DNA from: Flavipsychrobacter sp.
Lineage (GTDB): Bacteria > Bacteroidota > Bacteroidia > Chitinophagales > Chitinophagaceae
Assembly (NCBI GenBank): GCA_021156265.1
Contig: JAJNBR010000004.1
Coordinates: 1-28,900, forward strand
Direction of reading: 5' to 3'
Length of the DNA stretch: 28,900 nucleotides
Below are positions 8,269 through 14,734 of the stretch, one piece after another. The stretch's first letter is position 1; every line of letters starts with the position of its first letter. The position numbers and the translations under genes are program-made. Below the pieces are notes generated by a model, which worked only from the letters and a program-made list of their open reading frames with translations, did no database searches and was not told where the DNA came from.

Positions 8269-8898
8269 GTGGCTAATATCATAGATAGCTTTGAACGCTA
8301 CTACGCAAAAGACCGTAAGACCTGGCGAAAATGGCTGGCAAAGAATCATAAGAATGCCGCCGGCATATGGCTGGTTTATTACAAAAAAGAAAGCGGAAAC
8401 CCCCGGGTGCCATATGCGGATGCTGTGGAAGAAGCGCTGTGTTACGGATGGATAGACTCCACCCAGCGTCCGATAGATGGAGAAAGCTACATGCAATTGT
8501 TTATGCCAAGAAAACCGAAAAGTGGCTGGTCGAAACTGAACAAGGAACGAATAGAAAGATTGATATCGGAAGGTTTGATGACACCCGCAGGCATGGCGAA
8601 AATAGAAACCGCCAGACAAAATGGAAGCTGGAATAAACTGGATGGAATTGAGTCGCTCGAGGTCCCACCCGAGCTGCAAAAAGCGCTCTCGAGGCCGGCG
8701 AATAAAAAGGCAAAGAAATTCTTCGAGGGTTTGAATATTCCATCCCCTAAAAAATATGTTATCTATTGGATCAGTAGCGCAAAACTGCCGGCAACCAAAG
8801 AGAAACGAATCGCTGAATTCGTTGAATCAGCGAACGAAGGAACGCTTCCAGTGCGTTTCAGGCCCCAGAAGAAACCCGTTTCTTCAGAAAAAAGTTGA
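8269..8898 (+). CDS. YdeI/OmpD-associated family protein
   Basis: A 209-residue cytoplasmic protein of the YdeI/OmpD-associated (Pfam OmdA) family, whose biochemical role is poorly known. Recognisable family text includes WRKWLAKNHK, GIWLVYYKK, ALCYGWIDS and the later FMPRKPKSGWSKLN; the C-terminal part PSPKKYVIYWISSAK and KEKRIAEFV is also typical. The only sensible start is GTG at 8269, 12 bases after the preceding T tract, and the family normally begins just before the FERYYAKDRKTWRKWL segment. Its last 41 bases overlap, tail to tail, the end of the minus-strand DUF2784-like gene, and no terminator is seen between the two. Confidence 0.85.
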   Translation: MANIIDSFERYYAKDRKTWRKWLAKNHKNAAGIWLVYYKKESGNPRVPYADAVEEALCYGWIDSTQRPIDGESYMQLFMPRKPKSGWSKLNKERIERLISEGLMTPAGMAKIETARQNGSWNKLDGIESLEVPPELQKALSRPANKKAKKFFEGLNIPSPKKYVIYWISSAKLPATKEKRIAEFVESANEGTLPVRFRPQKKPVSSEKS

Positions 8899-9238
8899 CG
8901 TACAACGAGAGCAACCCGGCAACAGCAAATGATACGGCAGTCACCGTGTCGATGAACCCAGTATCAAATTCTTTGCCTGCAAGCTTGTCTGCATAGTACT
9001 TTATGAACGAGTTAGGCAGATTTTGTTCTCCCAATTTGTGTTTGACATCCCACTGCCAGTCGGTGATGGGGCAATAGCCCCATCCGAACCATATACCCAA
9101 TACCAGCCACGATGCCGCAGTCAGCAGCACACATACGAGATGTGCCTTTCTTGTCCTTGGCCAGATCCAGCCAAACAAGTTGAAGCCGATCACCAACAGG
9201 TGAACGATTGTCAGCAGTATATCAAGAAACCGCAGCAA
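8858..9238 (-). CDS. DUF2784-like small membrane protein
   Basis: A 126-residue integral membrane protein with three hydrophobic segments (about 5-25, 32-52, 95-115). It resembles the DUF2784 family in the GWxxCPITDWQW segment and the NSFIKYYADKL stretch after it. The function is unknown. The start is TTG at 9238, one base after the FKBP stop codon, so translation is probably coupled and the two genes form an operon. Its 3' end overlaps the convergent YdeI-like gene. The weak start and the overlap make the exact ends less certain than the reading frame. Confidence 0.72.
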   Translation of the reverse strand: MLRFLDILLTIVHLLVIGFNLFGWIWPRTRKAHLVCVLLTAASWLVLGIWFGWGYCPITDWQWDVKHKLGEQNLPNSFIKYYADKLAGKEFDTGFIDTVTAVSFAVAGLLSLYVNFFLKKRVSSGA

Positions 9239-9239
9239 T

Positions 9240-9674
9240 CTAGTTGATGCCTAACAACTCCACGTCAAAGATCAGTGTGCTGTTGGGACCTATCTCTGCG
9301 CTCACCTGCCTGTCGCCATAACCCAGGTGCGGCGGTATGAAAAAGCGGTATTTACTTCCTACGCCCATTAACTGCAGACCCTCAGTCCAGCCTTTAATAA
9401 CCATGTTCAAAGGGAAGGCGGCCGGCTTGCCCCGCTGCACCGAGCTGTCAAACACTGTGCCGTCTATCAGCGTGCCATGGTAATGACAGGTCACCTTGTT
9501 AAACTCCGTAGGCTTGGGCCCATCACCCTCAACCATGACTTCATATTGAAGACCACTAGGCAGTTCCACCACGCCTGGTTTTTGTTTATTGGCAGCCAGG
9601 AATTCCTGCCCGGCTTTCAGGTTATTTTCTGCCTTTTCGGCTTTCATTCCAAATAGTCTGTCTGCTATACCCAT
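9240..9674 (-). CDS. FKBP-type peptidyl-prolyl cis-trans isomerase
   Basis: A 144-residue prolyl isomerase and folding helper. A short N-terminal helical arm (about 1-30, AEKAENNLKAGQEFLAANK) precedes an FKBP domain (about 40-143). Conserved FKBP features are LPSGLQYEV, VTCHYHGTLIDGTVFDSS, FPLNMVIKGWTEGLQLM, FIPPHLGYG and LIFDVELL. The arm resembles the dimerisation helix of Mip/FkpA enzymes, but here it is short. There is no signal peptide, so a cytoplasmic location is expected, unlike Mip and FkpA. The ATG at 9674 lies four bases after a TATCTTTG promoter box. It is the first gene of a two-gene unit with the DUF2784-like protein. Confidence 0.93.
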   Translation of the reverse strand: MGIADRLFGMKAEKAENNLKAGQEFLAANKQKPGVVELPSGLQYEVMVEGDGPKPTEFNKVTCHYHGTLIDGTVFDSSVQRGKPAAFPLNMVIKGWTEGLQLMGVGSKYRFFIPPHLGYGDRQVSAEIGPNSTLIFDVELLGIN

Positions 9675-9678
9675 GGGG

Positions 9679-9686
9679 CAAAGATA
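9679..9686 (-). promoter_or_regulatory. Bacteroidota -7 box (TATCTTTG) of the FKBP operon
   Basis: TATCTTTG on the minus strand is an exact TAnnTTTG match ending four bases before the FKBP ATG, implying a leaderless or nearly leaderless transcript. Confidence 0.55.
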
Positions 9687-9803
9687 TATGATTCGGTGGG
9701 TGACGACGACCTTTCACGCCGAAATTTGCACGATTCGTCAAATGGCAGATAATTTCATTACAATTCACTGTATATTACTGGCAATAGATCAAGATGTAAC
9801 CCT

Positions 9804-11081
9804 ATGAAATTTAATCGCAGGAATTTCCTTCGCTCAGCATCAGTTTTAGCAACCTGCTCTTTAGTGGAGATAGACCATTTTGCCGCGGCACAACAGTTAC
9901 GAAATGACGGAAATGAAGTAGCTGAAGATGACGAGCATTATTGGCAAAATGTGCGGCTGTTGTTCCCTCTCAAAAAAGACTGGGTCTATTTAAACAACGG
10001 CACAATGGGCCCATCACCCTACCCCGTTATTGACGCCGTACATAAAGGTATGATGGAGGGCGATAACCTGGGTCGTTACGGCGGCTGGGAATCGACAGCT
10101 GCAAAGCTTGCCGCTTTTGTGGGGGCAGACGCCGATGAAATAGCGCTGACACATAATGTGACCGATGGTATTAACATCGGGTGCTGGGGGGTGCCGCTAA
10201 AAAAAGGCGACGAAGTAATATTAACCACCCACGAGCATGTTGGGAACGCATTTCCGTGGCTGAGCAGGCAGCGGCTGCATGGTATTGTGCTCAAAACTTT
10301 TACGCCGGCAGCTACTGCCGACGAAACGTTAAACCGGATCAACTCTTTGATCACCAAAAGGACCCGCGTTATAGCAGTGCCGCATATACCTTGCACGCAA
10401 GGCCAGATCTTGCCGGTTAAAGAAATATGCGCCCTTGCACGCGACAAAAACATCCATTCGATAATAGACGGTGCACATGGACCGGGAATGCTGCTGCTGG
10501 ACCTGCATAATATGGGTTGCGATACCTATGCCAGCTGCACGCATAAATGGATGCTCGGCCCAAAAGGAACCGGGTTTATGTATGTGCGAAAGGATTTCCA
10601 GGACACCCTGCAAACCTACTTTGTAGGCGGTGGCAGCGATAATGCGCAGTGGGATATGGCCTGTCACCCGGTAAAGATGGGCGAATATGCCAGCTCAGCC
10701 CACCGCTACTATGGCGGTACGCAATCGCTCGGATTATATAGGGGTGTTGACGCCGCTATCGATTTCATTGAAACCATCGGAATGACTAACATCCACAAAC
10801 GCATAAAAGGTCTTGGTCATTATACACAACAAAGGCTGCTTGAGTTTGGCGAAAAGATCGATATGCTGACGCCTACCGAGGAACGTTCACGCTGTGCGGT
10901 GAATGGTTTTCGCATTAAAGGTGTTGACAATGCCAAATTCTACCAGGATTGTATGAGCCAGGCAGTGCAAATACGTACTGTAGCAGAGAACGGTTTGAAT
11001 TCCCTTAGGGTATCTACACATATATATAACAACAAGGAAGAAGTTGATAAGTTAATAGAGCTTATTAAAAAAGCAGTATAG
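9804..11081 (+). CDS. Class V aminotransferase-fold PLP enzyme with a twin-arginine signal
   Basis: A 425-residue PLP enzyme related to isopenicillin-N epimerase and cysteine desulfurases. The PLP lysine is Lys248 in THKWMLGPKGTGF, and Asp222 in DGAHGPG would pair with the pyridine nitrogen; YLNNGTMGPSP and THNVTDGINIG are also family text. Residues 1-30 carry NRRNFLRS, a twin-arginine motif, then a weakly hydrophobic stretch ending near FAAAQ. This implies export in folded form with cofactor bound, as known for Tat substrates. Cys18 in LATC might instead be a lipidation site, though Thr before Cys is unusual. The reaction is not predictable. It is divergent from the FKBP unit. Confidence 0.88.
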   Translation: MKFNRRNFLRSASVLATCSLVEIDHFAAAQQLRNDGNEVAEDDEHYWQNVRLLFPLKKDWVYLNNGTMGPSPYPVIDAVHKGMMEGDNLGRYGGWESTAAKLAAFVGADADEIALTHNVTDGINIGCWGVPLKKGDEVILTTHEHVGNAFPWLSRQRLHGIVLKTFTPAATADETLNRINSLITKRTRVIAVPHIPCTQGQILPVKEICALARDKNIHSIIDGAHGPGMLLLDLHNMGCDTYASCTHKWMLGPKGTGFMYVRKDFQDTLQTYFVGGGSDNAQWDMACHPVKMGEYASSAHRYYGGTQSLGLYRGVDAAIDFIETIGMTNIHKRIKGLGHYTQQRLLEFGEKIDMLTPTEERSRCAVNGFRIKGVDNAKFYQDCMSQAVQIRTVAENGLNSLRVSTHIYNNKEEVDKLIELIKKAV

Positions 11082-11085
11082 CCGC

Positions 11086-11108
11086 TTGAGTGTGGCTCAA
11101 TTATTTTG
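11086..11108 (+). terminator. Weak terminator-like hairpin after the PLP enzyme
   Basis: TTGAG, TGTGG, CTCAA gives a 5-bp stem and 5-base loop followed by TTATTTTG, directly after the stop codon. The short AT-containing stem makes this tentative. Confidence 0.4.
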
Positions 11109-11167
11109 TAAGATTTGCAAAAAAATGAAACTTGCAGCCCGTTTCATTTTAGTCAACTGTTTGCAAC

Positions 11168-11971
11168 ATGATGAATTTGCTCCTTGTACTTCCTGATTTT
11201 TCAGATCCAGGCGTATGGATCAGCCTTGTAACCCTCTGCTTTCTGGAGGTGGTGCTTGGCATCGACAACGTCATCTTCATTTCAATCGTTGCCGGCAAAT
11301 TGCCTGAACATCGCCAGGCACGGGCGAGGAATATCGGCTTGGCACTCGCCATGATCTTCAGGGTATGCCTGCTTTTGACCATCAACTGGATAATAGGGCT
11401 GAAAGACCCGGTGGTAACTATACCGCCGATATTCGATAAGTCAGCTGAGCCATTACCACTTAGCTGGAAAGACTTGATATTACTTGCGGGGGGTATTTTC
11501 CTGATCGCTAAAAGCACTATGGAGATACACCATAAACTGCAAATGGAAGAGCAGGAAGAAACTACCGGTGGTAGAGGCGGGGCTAGCTTTGCTTCAATTA
11601 TTCTTCAAATAGTATTAGTGGATGCCGTTTTTTCATTCGATTCAATCCTAACAGCGGTCGGACTAGTTGAAAATGTGATCATTATGATCATTGCTGTGTT
11701 AGTTTCCATAGGCATCATGATGGCCTTTTCCGGTCCTGTTATGCGCATCATTAACAACCAACCTACCCTCCAAATGTTGGCATTGTCCTTTCTCGTTGTA
11801 ATAGGCGTGGTATTGATAGCCGATGCTTTCCACCAGGAAATAAGCAAAAGCATCATCTATTCTTGCCTGGCATTCTCGTTATCTGTAGAAATGTTGAATA
11901 TTCAACTACGCAAAAGAAGGCAGAACCTTCACCTGCGAGATACCGAGAAAGCTGAGAAAATGAATAAATAA
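11168..11971 (+). CDS. TerC-family integral membrane protein
   Basis: A 267-residue inner-membrane protein of the TerC family, whose members are linked to tellurite resistance and, in several bacteria, to manganese or other metal-ion export. The two hallmark acidic motifs are present: LEVVLGIDNVIFIS near residue 30 and VDAVFSFDSILTA near 155. About seven hydrophobic segments are visible, with a basic C-terminal tail (LRKRRQ). An alternative ATG lies one codon downstream at 11171. The 86-base gap upstream is too short for a known metal riboswitch and shows none. The gene has no obvious operon partner. Confidence 0.93.
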   Translation: MMNLLLVLPDFSDPGVWISLVTLCFLEVVLGIDNVIFISIVAGKLPEHRQARARNIGLALAMIFRVCLLLTINWIIGLKDPVVTIPPIFDKSAEPLPLSWKDLILLAGGIFLIAKSTMEIHHKLQMEEQEETTGGRGGASFASIILQIVLVDAVFSFDSILTAVGLVENVIIMIIAVLVSIGIMMAFSGPVMRIINNQPTLQMLALSFLVVIGVVLIADAFHQEISKSIIYSCLAFSLSVEMLNIQLRKRRQNLHLRDTEKAEKMNK

Positions 11972-12033
11972 TACATTTTATATATTGCCCATGTGTAAGT
12001 GGGTGAAAAAATTTAATGCGTGTTAACCAGGCA

Positions 12034-12068
12034 TTTGCAAAAAAAAGATTAAAATATTGATACTTTTG
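12034..12068 (+). promoter_or_regulatory. Bacteroidota promoter of the lipoprotein gene
   Basis: TTTG at 12034-12037 and TACTTTTG at 12061-12068 fit the -33 TTTG and -7 TAnnTTTG elements, with a 23-base spacer that is slightly longer than usual. The leader before the ATG at 12103 would be about 30 bases. Confidence 0.5.
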
Positions 12069-12102
12069 CTTACGTATTAATACATCTACTAAAGTATCCA
12101 GT

Positions 12103-12651
12103 ATGAAAAATCTATTCTTCATTGCCATTGGCACACTCGTAATGTTTGCTTCGTGTAAAAAAGAGGACAACTGCGTAAAGCCTGATGCAAACGCAACATC
12201 AATTGAAAATACAGCCAAGAAGTCGGCTGTTCCGTTTACAGGTTCCATGACGTATTCCTTTGTAGGTGAAAATGTTCCCTGCGACTGTGGTGAGTTTCAA
12301 GCGGTCGGTAATCTTCACGGAACAGGTAACCTGACACATTTGGGTAATGCAACTTCTAAGATTAAACCCTGTGCAACCTATTTAATGCAAAACGGTAATC
12401 CAATTGGCCAAACCATTGGCGTAGAATGTGGCTCCTTTGTTGCGGCAAATGGTGATGAGGTTTATTGCCATACCGCACCGTACAACCTGTATTTTACTGC
12501 CACTGCCGCTGTTGGCACTATTAATTGTGATTTCGTTGGTGGTACAGGAAAATTTGCAAATGCTACAGGTAGCTTTACAGGAACTGTTACAGTGCCTTAT
12601 GGTCAGGGAATAGCTACCTTCACCAATATCAATGGTACCATCAATTACTAG
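12103..12651 (+). CDS. Lipoprotein of unknown function
   Basis: A 182-residue lipoprotein: hydrophobic residues 4-16 lead to FASC with the lipidated Cys18, followed by KKED, an acidic-basic stretch typical of Bacteroidota surface or outer-membrane lipoproteins. The mature part is rich in Gly, Asn, Thr and aromatic residues. It contains several Cys residues (CDC near 60, then ECGS and VYCH), which could form disulfides. The segment GGTGKFANATGSFTG resembles the repeated turns of small beta-barrel families such as allene-oxide-cyclase-like proteins, but this is only a resemblance. It stands alone, between its own promoter and a strong terminator. No function can be assigned. Confidence 0.8.
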   Translation: MKNLFFIAIGTLVMFASCKKEDNCVKPDANATSIENTAKKSAVPFTGSMTYSFVGENVPCDCGEFQAVGNLHGTGNLTHLGNATSKIKPCATYLMQNGNPIGQTIGVECGSFVAANGDEVYCHTAPYNLYFTATAAVGTINCDFVGGTGKFANATGSFTGTVTVPYGQGIATFTNINGTINY

Positions 12652-12671
12652 TAAAGACTCTTCTGATATAT

Positions 12672-12702
12672 AAATGGCCGGTAACACCGGCCATTTTCGT
12701 TT
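12672..12702. terminator. Terminator between lipoprotein and convergent acidic protein gene
   Basis: AAATGGCCGGT and ACCGGCCATTT form a perfect 11-bp stem with an AAC loop, followed by TCGTTTT on the plus strand. The minus-strand exit is AT-rich, so it may serve both genes. Confidence 0.85.
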
Positions 12703-13025
12703 TATACCATGTCGATCTCATAAAGCAACTTTTCCTCTCCTTCCGCGGTTATTCCATATAGCCGGGCTTTGCTTACCGCAAACGATGAAAACTGCTGTTG
12801 TAATTTTTTTGCCTGTTGCTCTAATTGTATATCCGAGAGCAATTCCCCCGCATCTTCTTCATCAAGGCTACGCAGATGATTGGTTAACTCAATATCGGAT
12901 TCTATCATCCTGCTTACCTCCTGTATCACTTCCTGCATCAATGGGCTAGCCTCACCCAGCCCGAAGTCGAACAGCATTTCGATCAGCGTATCCTCGTCAG
13001 CAAACTTTTGATTCTTGATAAACAT
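12702..13025 (-). CDS. Small acidic hypothetical protein
   Basis: A 107-residue protein of unknown function, mainly helical and acidic (LDEEDAGELLSD). It has a Gln/Lys-rich amphipathic stretch near 75-85 and no signal peptide or membrane segment. The ATG at 13025 is the likely start, because the TTG further up at 13043 lies inside the TATCTTTG promoter-like box at 13041-13048. It lies 26 bases downstream of the chitosanase stop codon on the same strand, so it could be transcribed from its own promoter, as part of a chitosanase operon, or both. No family is recognised. Confidence 0.65.
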   Translation of the reverse strand: MFIKNQKFADEDTLIEMLFDFGLGEASPLMQEVIQEVSRMIESDIELTNHLRSLDEEDAGELLSDIQLEQQAKKLQQQFSSFAVSKARLYGITAEGEEKLLYEIDMV

Positions 13026-13040
13026 TGCAGGCTTTTGCAG

Positions 13041-13048
13041 CAAAGATA
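13041..13048 (-). promoter_or_regulatory. Bacteroidota -7 box (TATCTTTG) of the acidic protein gene
   Basis: Exact TAnnTTTG match on the minus strand in the gap between the chitosanase stop and the ATG at 13025; leader of about 10 bases. Confidence 0.5.
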
Positions 13049-13051
13049 ACG

Positions 13052-13744
13052 TCAGGTTATTAAAACACCATTCGCCTTAACCGGTTTCGTAAGGTCCCAG
13101 TTGTTATCCACCATTTGCTTCTTGAAGCAGGAGGTGCGGTAAATCGTGTTATTCAGTATTTTATTAGGATGAGTTCGCAGCCACTCATGTCTCACATCCA
13201 CATATTGTTTCACCCAGGTGCGTTCATCGCCGCCACGTACAGGCGGAGCTGCGGGAAAGCGTTTACGAAGGAAATCGGGGACACTGCCGGAGTGAATATG
13301 GCTGTCGTAGATAACCAGCAAACTCAGCGGGAATTTGAATCCCATCGCATTGAACCACCCGAGTGCAGGCAAATAATAATAGGAGTCGAATAAATGGTCC
13401 TGAGCTTTGCGCATAATCGGATCATTCTTACCTGCATTTATAAGCAGGTCGCAAAAATTCTTGTCGGTACTAAGACTGGGCTTCCTGCCGATTCGGTTTA
13501 TATATGGCTTCAGCTGAGCCGCATAAACGCCGTTTGTACTTACATAACCTTGTATTAACGCTTTCAAATTACCAAACTCGGTAGTTTGAGAACGCCCATA
13601 AGTTATTTGGGTAATGTAAGTCTTGGTCGCAGGATCCTTGTAATCACGGTATTTTACGAGGCCGGCGTAGTTGCCATCAGCCGATCCGGTTTCAAAGGCA
13701 TTAATGATCCTTTCAATCTTGTTTTTAATAACAGGTGTGATCAT
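13052..13744 (-). CDS. GH46-type chitosanase
   Basis: A 230-residue glycoside hydrolase expected to cut beta-1,4 links in chitosan. The family signature is near the N-terminus: FETGSADGNYAGLVKYRD followed by QITYGRSQTTEFGNL. Glu18 would be the general acid and Asp34 or Asp37 the second catalytic residue, at the spacing known for GH46. The C-terminal part includes SLLVIYDSHIHSG and RTWVKQYVDVRHEWL, also typical. There is no signal peptide, which is odd for a polysaccharide-degrading enzyme. The start at 13744 has no good upstream ATG alternative. Chitosan degradation fits a chitin-using member of the phylum. It is divergent from the hemerythrin-like gene. Confidence 0.85.
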   Translation of the reverse strand: MITPVIKNKIERIINAFETGSADGNYAGLVKYRDYKDPATKTYITQITYGRSQTTEFGNLKALIQGYVSTNGVYAAQLKPYINRIGRKPSLSTDKNFCDLLINAGKNDPIMRKAQDHLFDSYYYLPALGWFNAMGFKFPLSLLVIYDSHIHSGSVPDFLRKRFPAAPPVRGGDERTWVKQYVDVRHEWLRTHPNKILNNTIYRTSCFKKQMVDNNWDLTKPVKANGVLIT

Positions 13745-13975
13745 GATTCATGGTTGTTTTAAAAGTCTTCGAACTCAGCATTAAAATACCGATTTTTCAC
13801 TAAAAGCATATAAAATTAATATAGCACAAACTTGCATATTAATAACTTATTACTTAAATTTATTACCCCGGCTTTTGAAGAATTAGTATTGTTTACTGCG
13901 GCCCTAGTGACACAGACCGGATCTCGCCTCTGCCGGAACATCAAACATATTCCTAACATCAAAAAACACCTTTTT

Positions 13976-14497
13976 ATGTACAATCCGGTATCTATTCTGC
14001 GCCAGGAACACAAACTGCTCATGGATGCTATAGAAAAAACCAGGCAGATACAGCAGATACAAGATGCAACAACTTACCAGGCTGCTGTGCACGACATGAT
14101 CGTCTTTTTCCAAAACTTTACCGGGATGTGTCATTTTCCGAAAGAGGATAAAATATTGTTTCCGCTGGTGCAGGGCCGTACACACAAATTGGACGCAGCT
14201 TTTATTGATGACATATGTAGCCACCACCAAGACCTGGAACAATTCATTTCAGAAATACTGGATGCTTACACCATGCACGATTACCGCACAGTACGATTAG
14301 CACTAAATAAATACTTGAACGAGCTGGAAGATGAGATAGAAACCGAAGAGCGGGAAATACTCAGTATTGCAGATGCACTATTGTCTGTGAAGGAGTCGGA
14401 GATCGCATGTAAAGACTTTGAGCGACATGATGCGCGGTTGGGCGCGATCGGAACTATAAAGGGACGCTACCGCAATATTTCAGACTTCACTGTTTAG
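13976..14497 (+). CDS. Hemerythrin-like HHE-domain protein
   Basis: A 173-residue four-helix-bundle protein that likely binds a di-iron centre and may sense or scavenge oxygen, nitric oxide or iron. Candidate ligands are His in LRQEHKLLMDA (helix 1), His and Glu in CHFPKEDKILFPLV (helix 2), and His in SHHQDLEQF (helix 3); helix 4 offers EIETEEREIL. A final His is not obvious in helix 4, so metal stoichiometry is uncertain. The frame runs upstream to TTG at 13832, but that extension has basic low-quality sequence and the ATG at 13976 starts right before the domain. No partner gene is evident. Confidence 0.82.
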   Translation: MYNPVSILRQEHKLLMDAIEKTRQIQQIQDATTYQAAVHDMIVFFQNFTGMCHFPKEDKILFPLVQGRTHKLDAAFIDDICSHHQDLEQFISEILDAYTMHDYRTVRLALNKYLNELEDEIETEEREILSIADALLSVKESEIACKDFERHDARLGAIGTIKGRYRNISDFTV

Positions 14498-14597
14498 CGA
14501 ACCATAAAAAAAATGTATTGTTGTGTTTCAATTTTATGTTTTTTTACCTAACTTCAATCTGGTAAGTATCAAGCATGTAATTGCACAGATAACTATC

Positions 14598-14620
14598 ACA
14601 GGCACAATTTTGCTGCCTGT
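14598..14620 (+). terminator. Possible hairpin downstream of the hemerythrin-like gene
   Basis: ACAGGCA and TGCCTGT form a perfect 7-bp stem about 100 bases after the stop codon. No T tract follows, so a terminator role is uncertain. Confidence 0.3.
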
Positions 14621-14696
14621 TTGTAAAAGGGATGTTTTTAGGGGCAACCCGATTTATAAATAACAAAAGGTTGAGATAGGGATAACTCAGCCGTCG

Positions 14697-14718
14697 AACA
14701 GACCAGACTCTGTTTTTT
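14697..14718 (+). terminator. Terminator-like hairpin just upstream of the Kelch gene
   Basis: AACAGA, CCAGAC and TCTGTT form a 6-bp stem and 6-base loop followed by TTTT. It ends 16 bases before the Kelch ATG, so it is either the end of an upstream transcript or an attenuator of the Kelch gene. Confidence 0.45.
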
Positions 14719-14734
14719 AAACTAAAGACTGCAT

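Noticed and set aside
11082..11167. Possible metal riboswitch before TerC
   Set aside because: The gap is too short for the known manganese riboswitch and no matching pairing pattern was seen.
11990..12020. CCCA...TGGG hairpin after TerC
   Set aside because: Only a 4-bp core stem without a T tract; not enough for a terminator.
13832..13975. Upstream extension of the hemerythrin-like gene
   Set aside because: Starts with TTG and reads as basic low-quality sequence; the domain starts right after the ATG at 13976.
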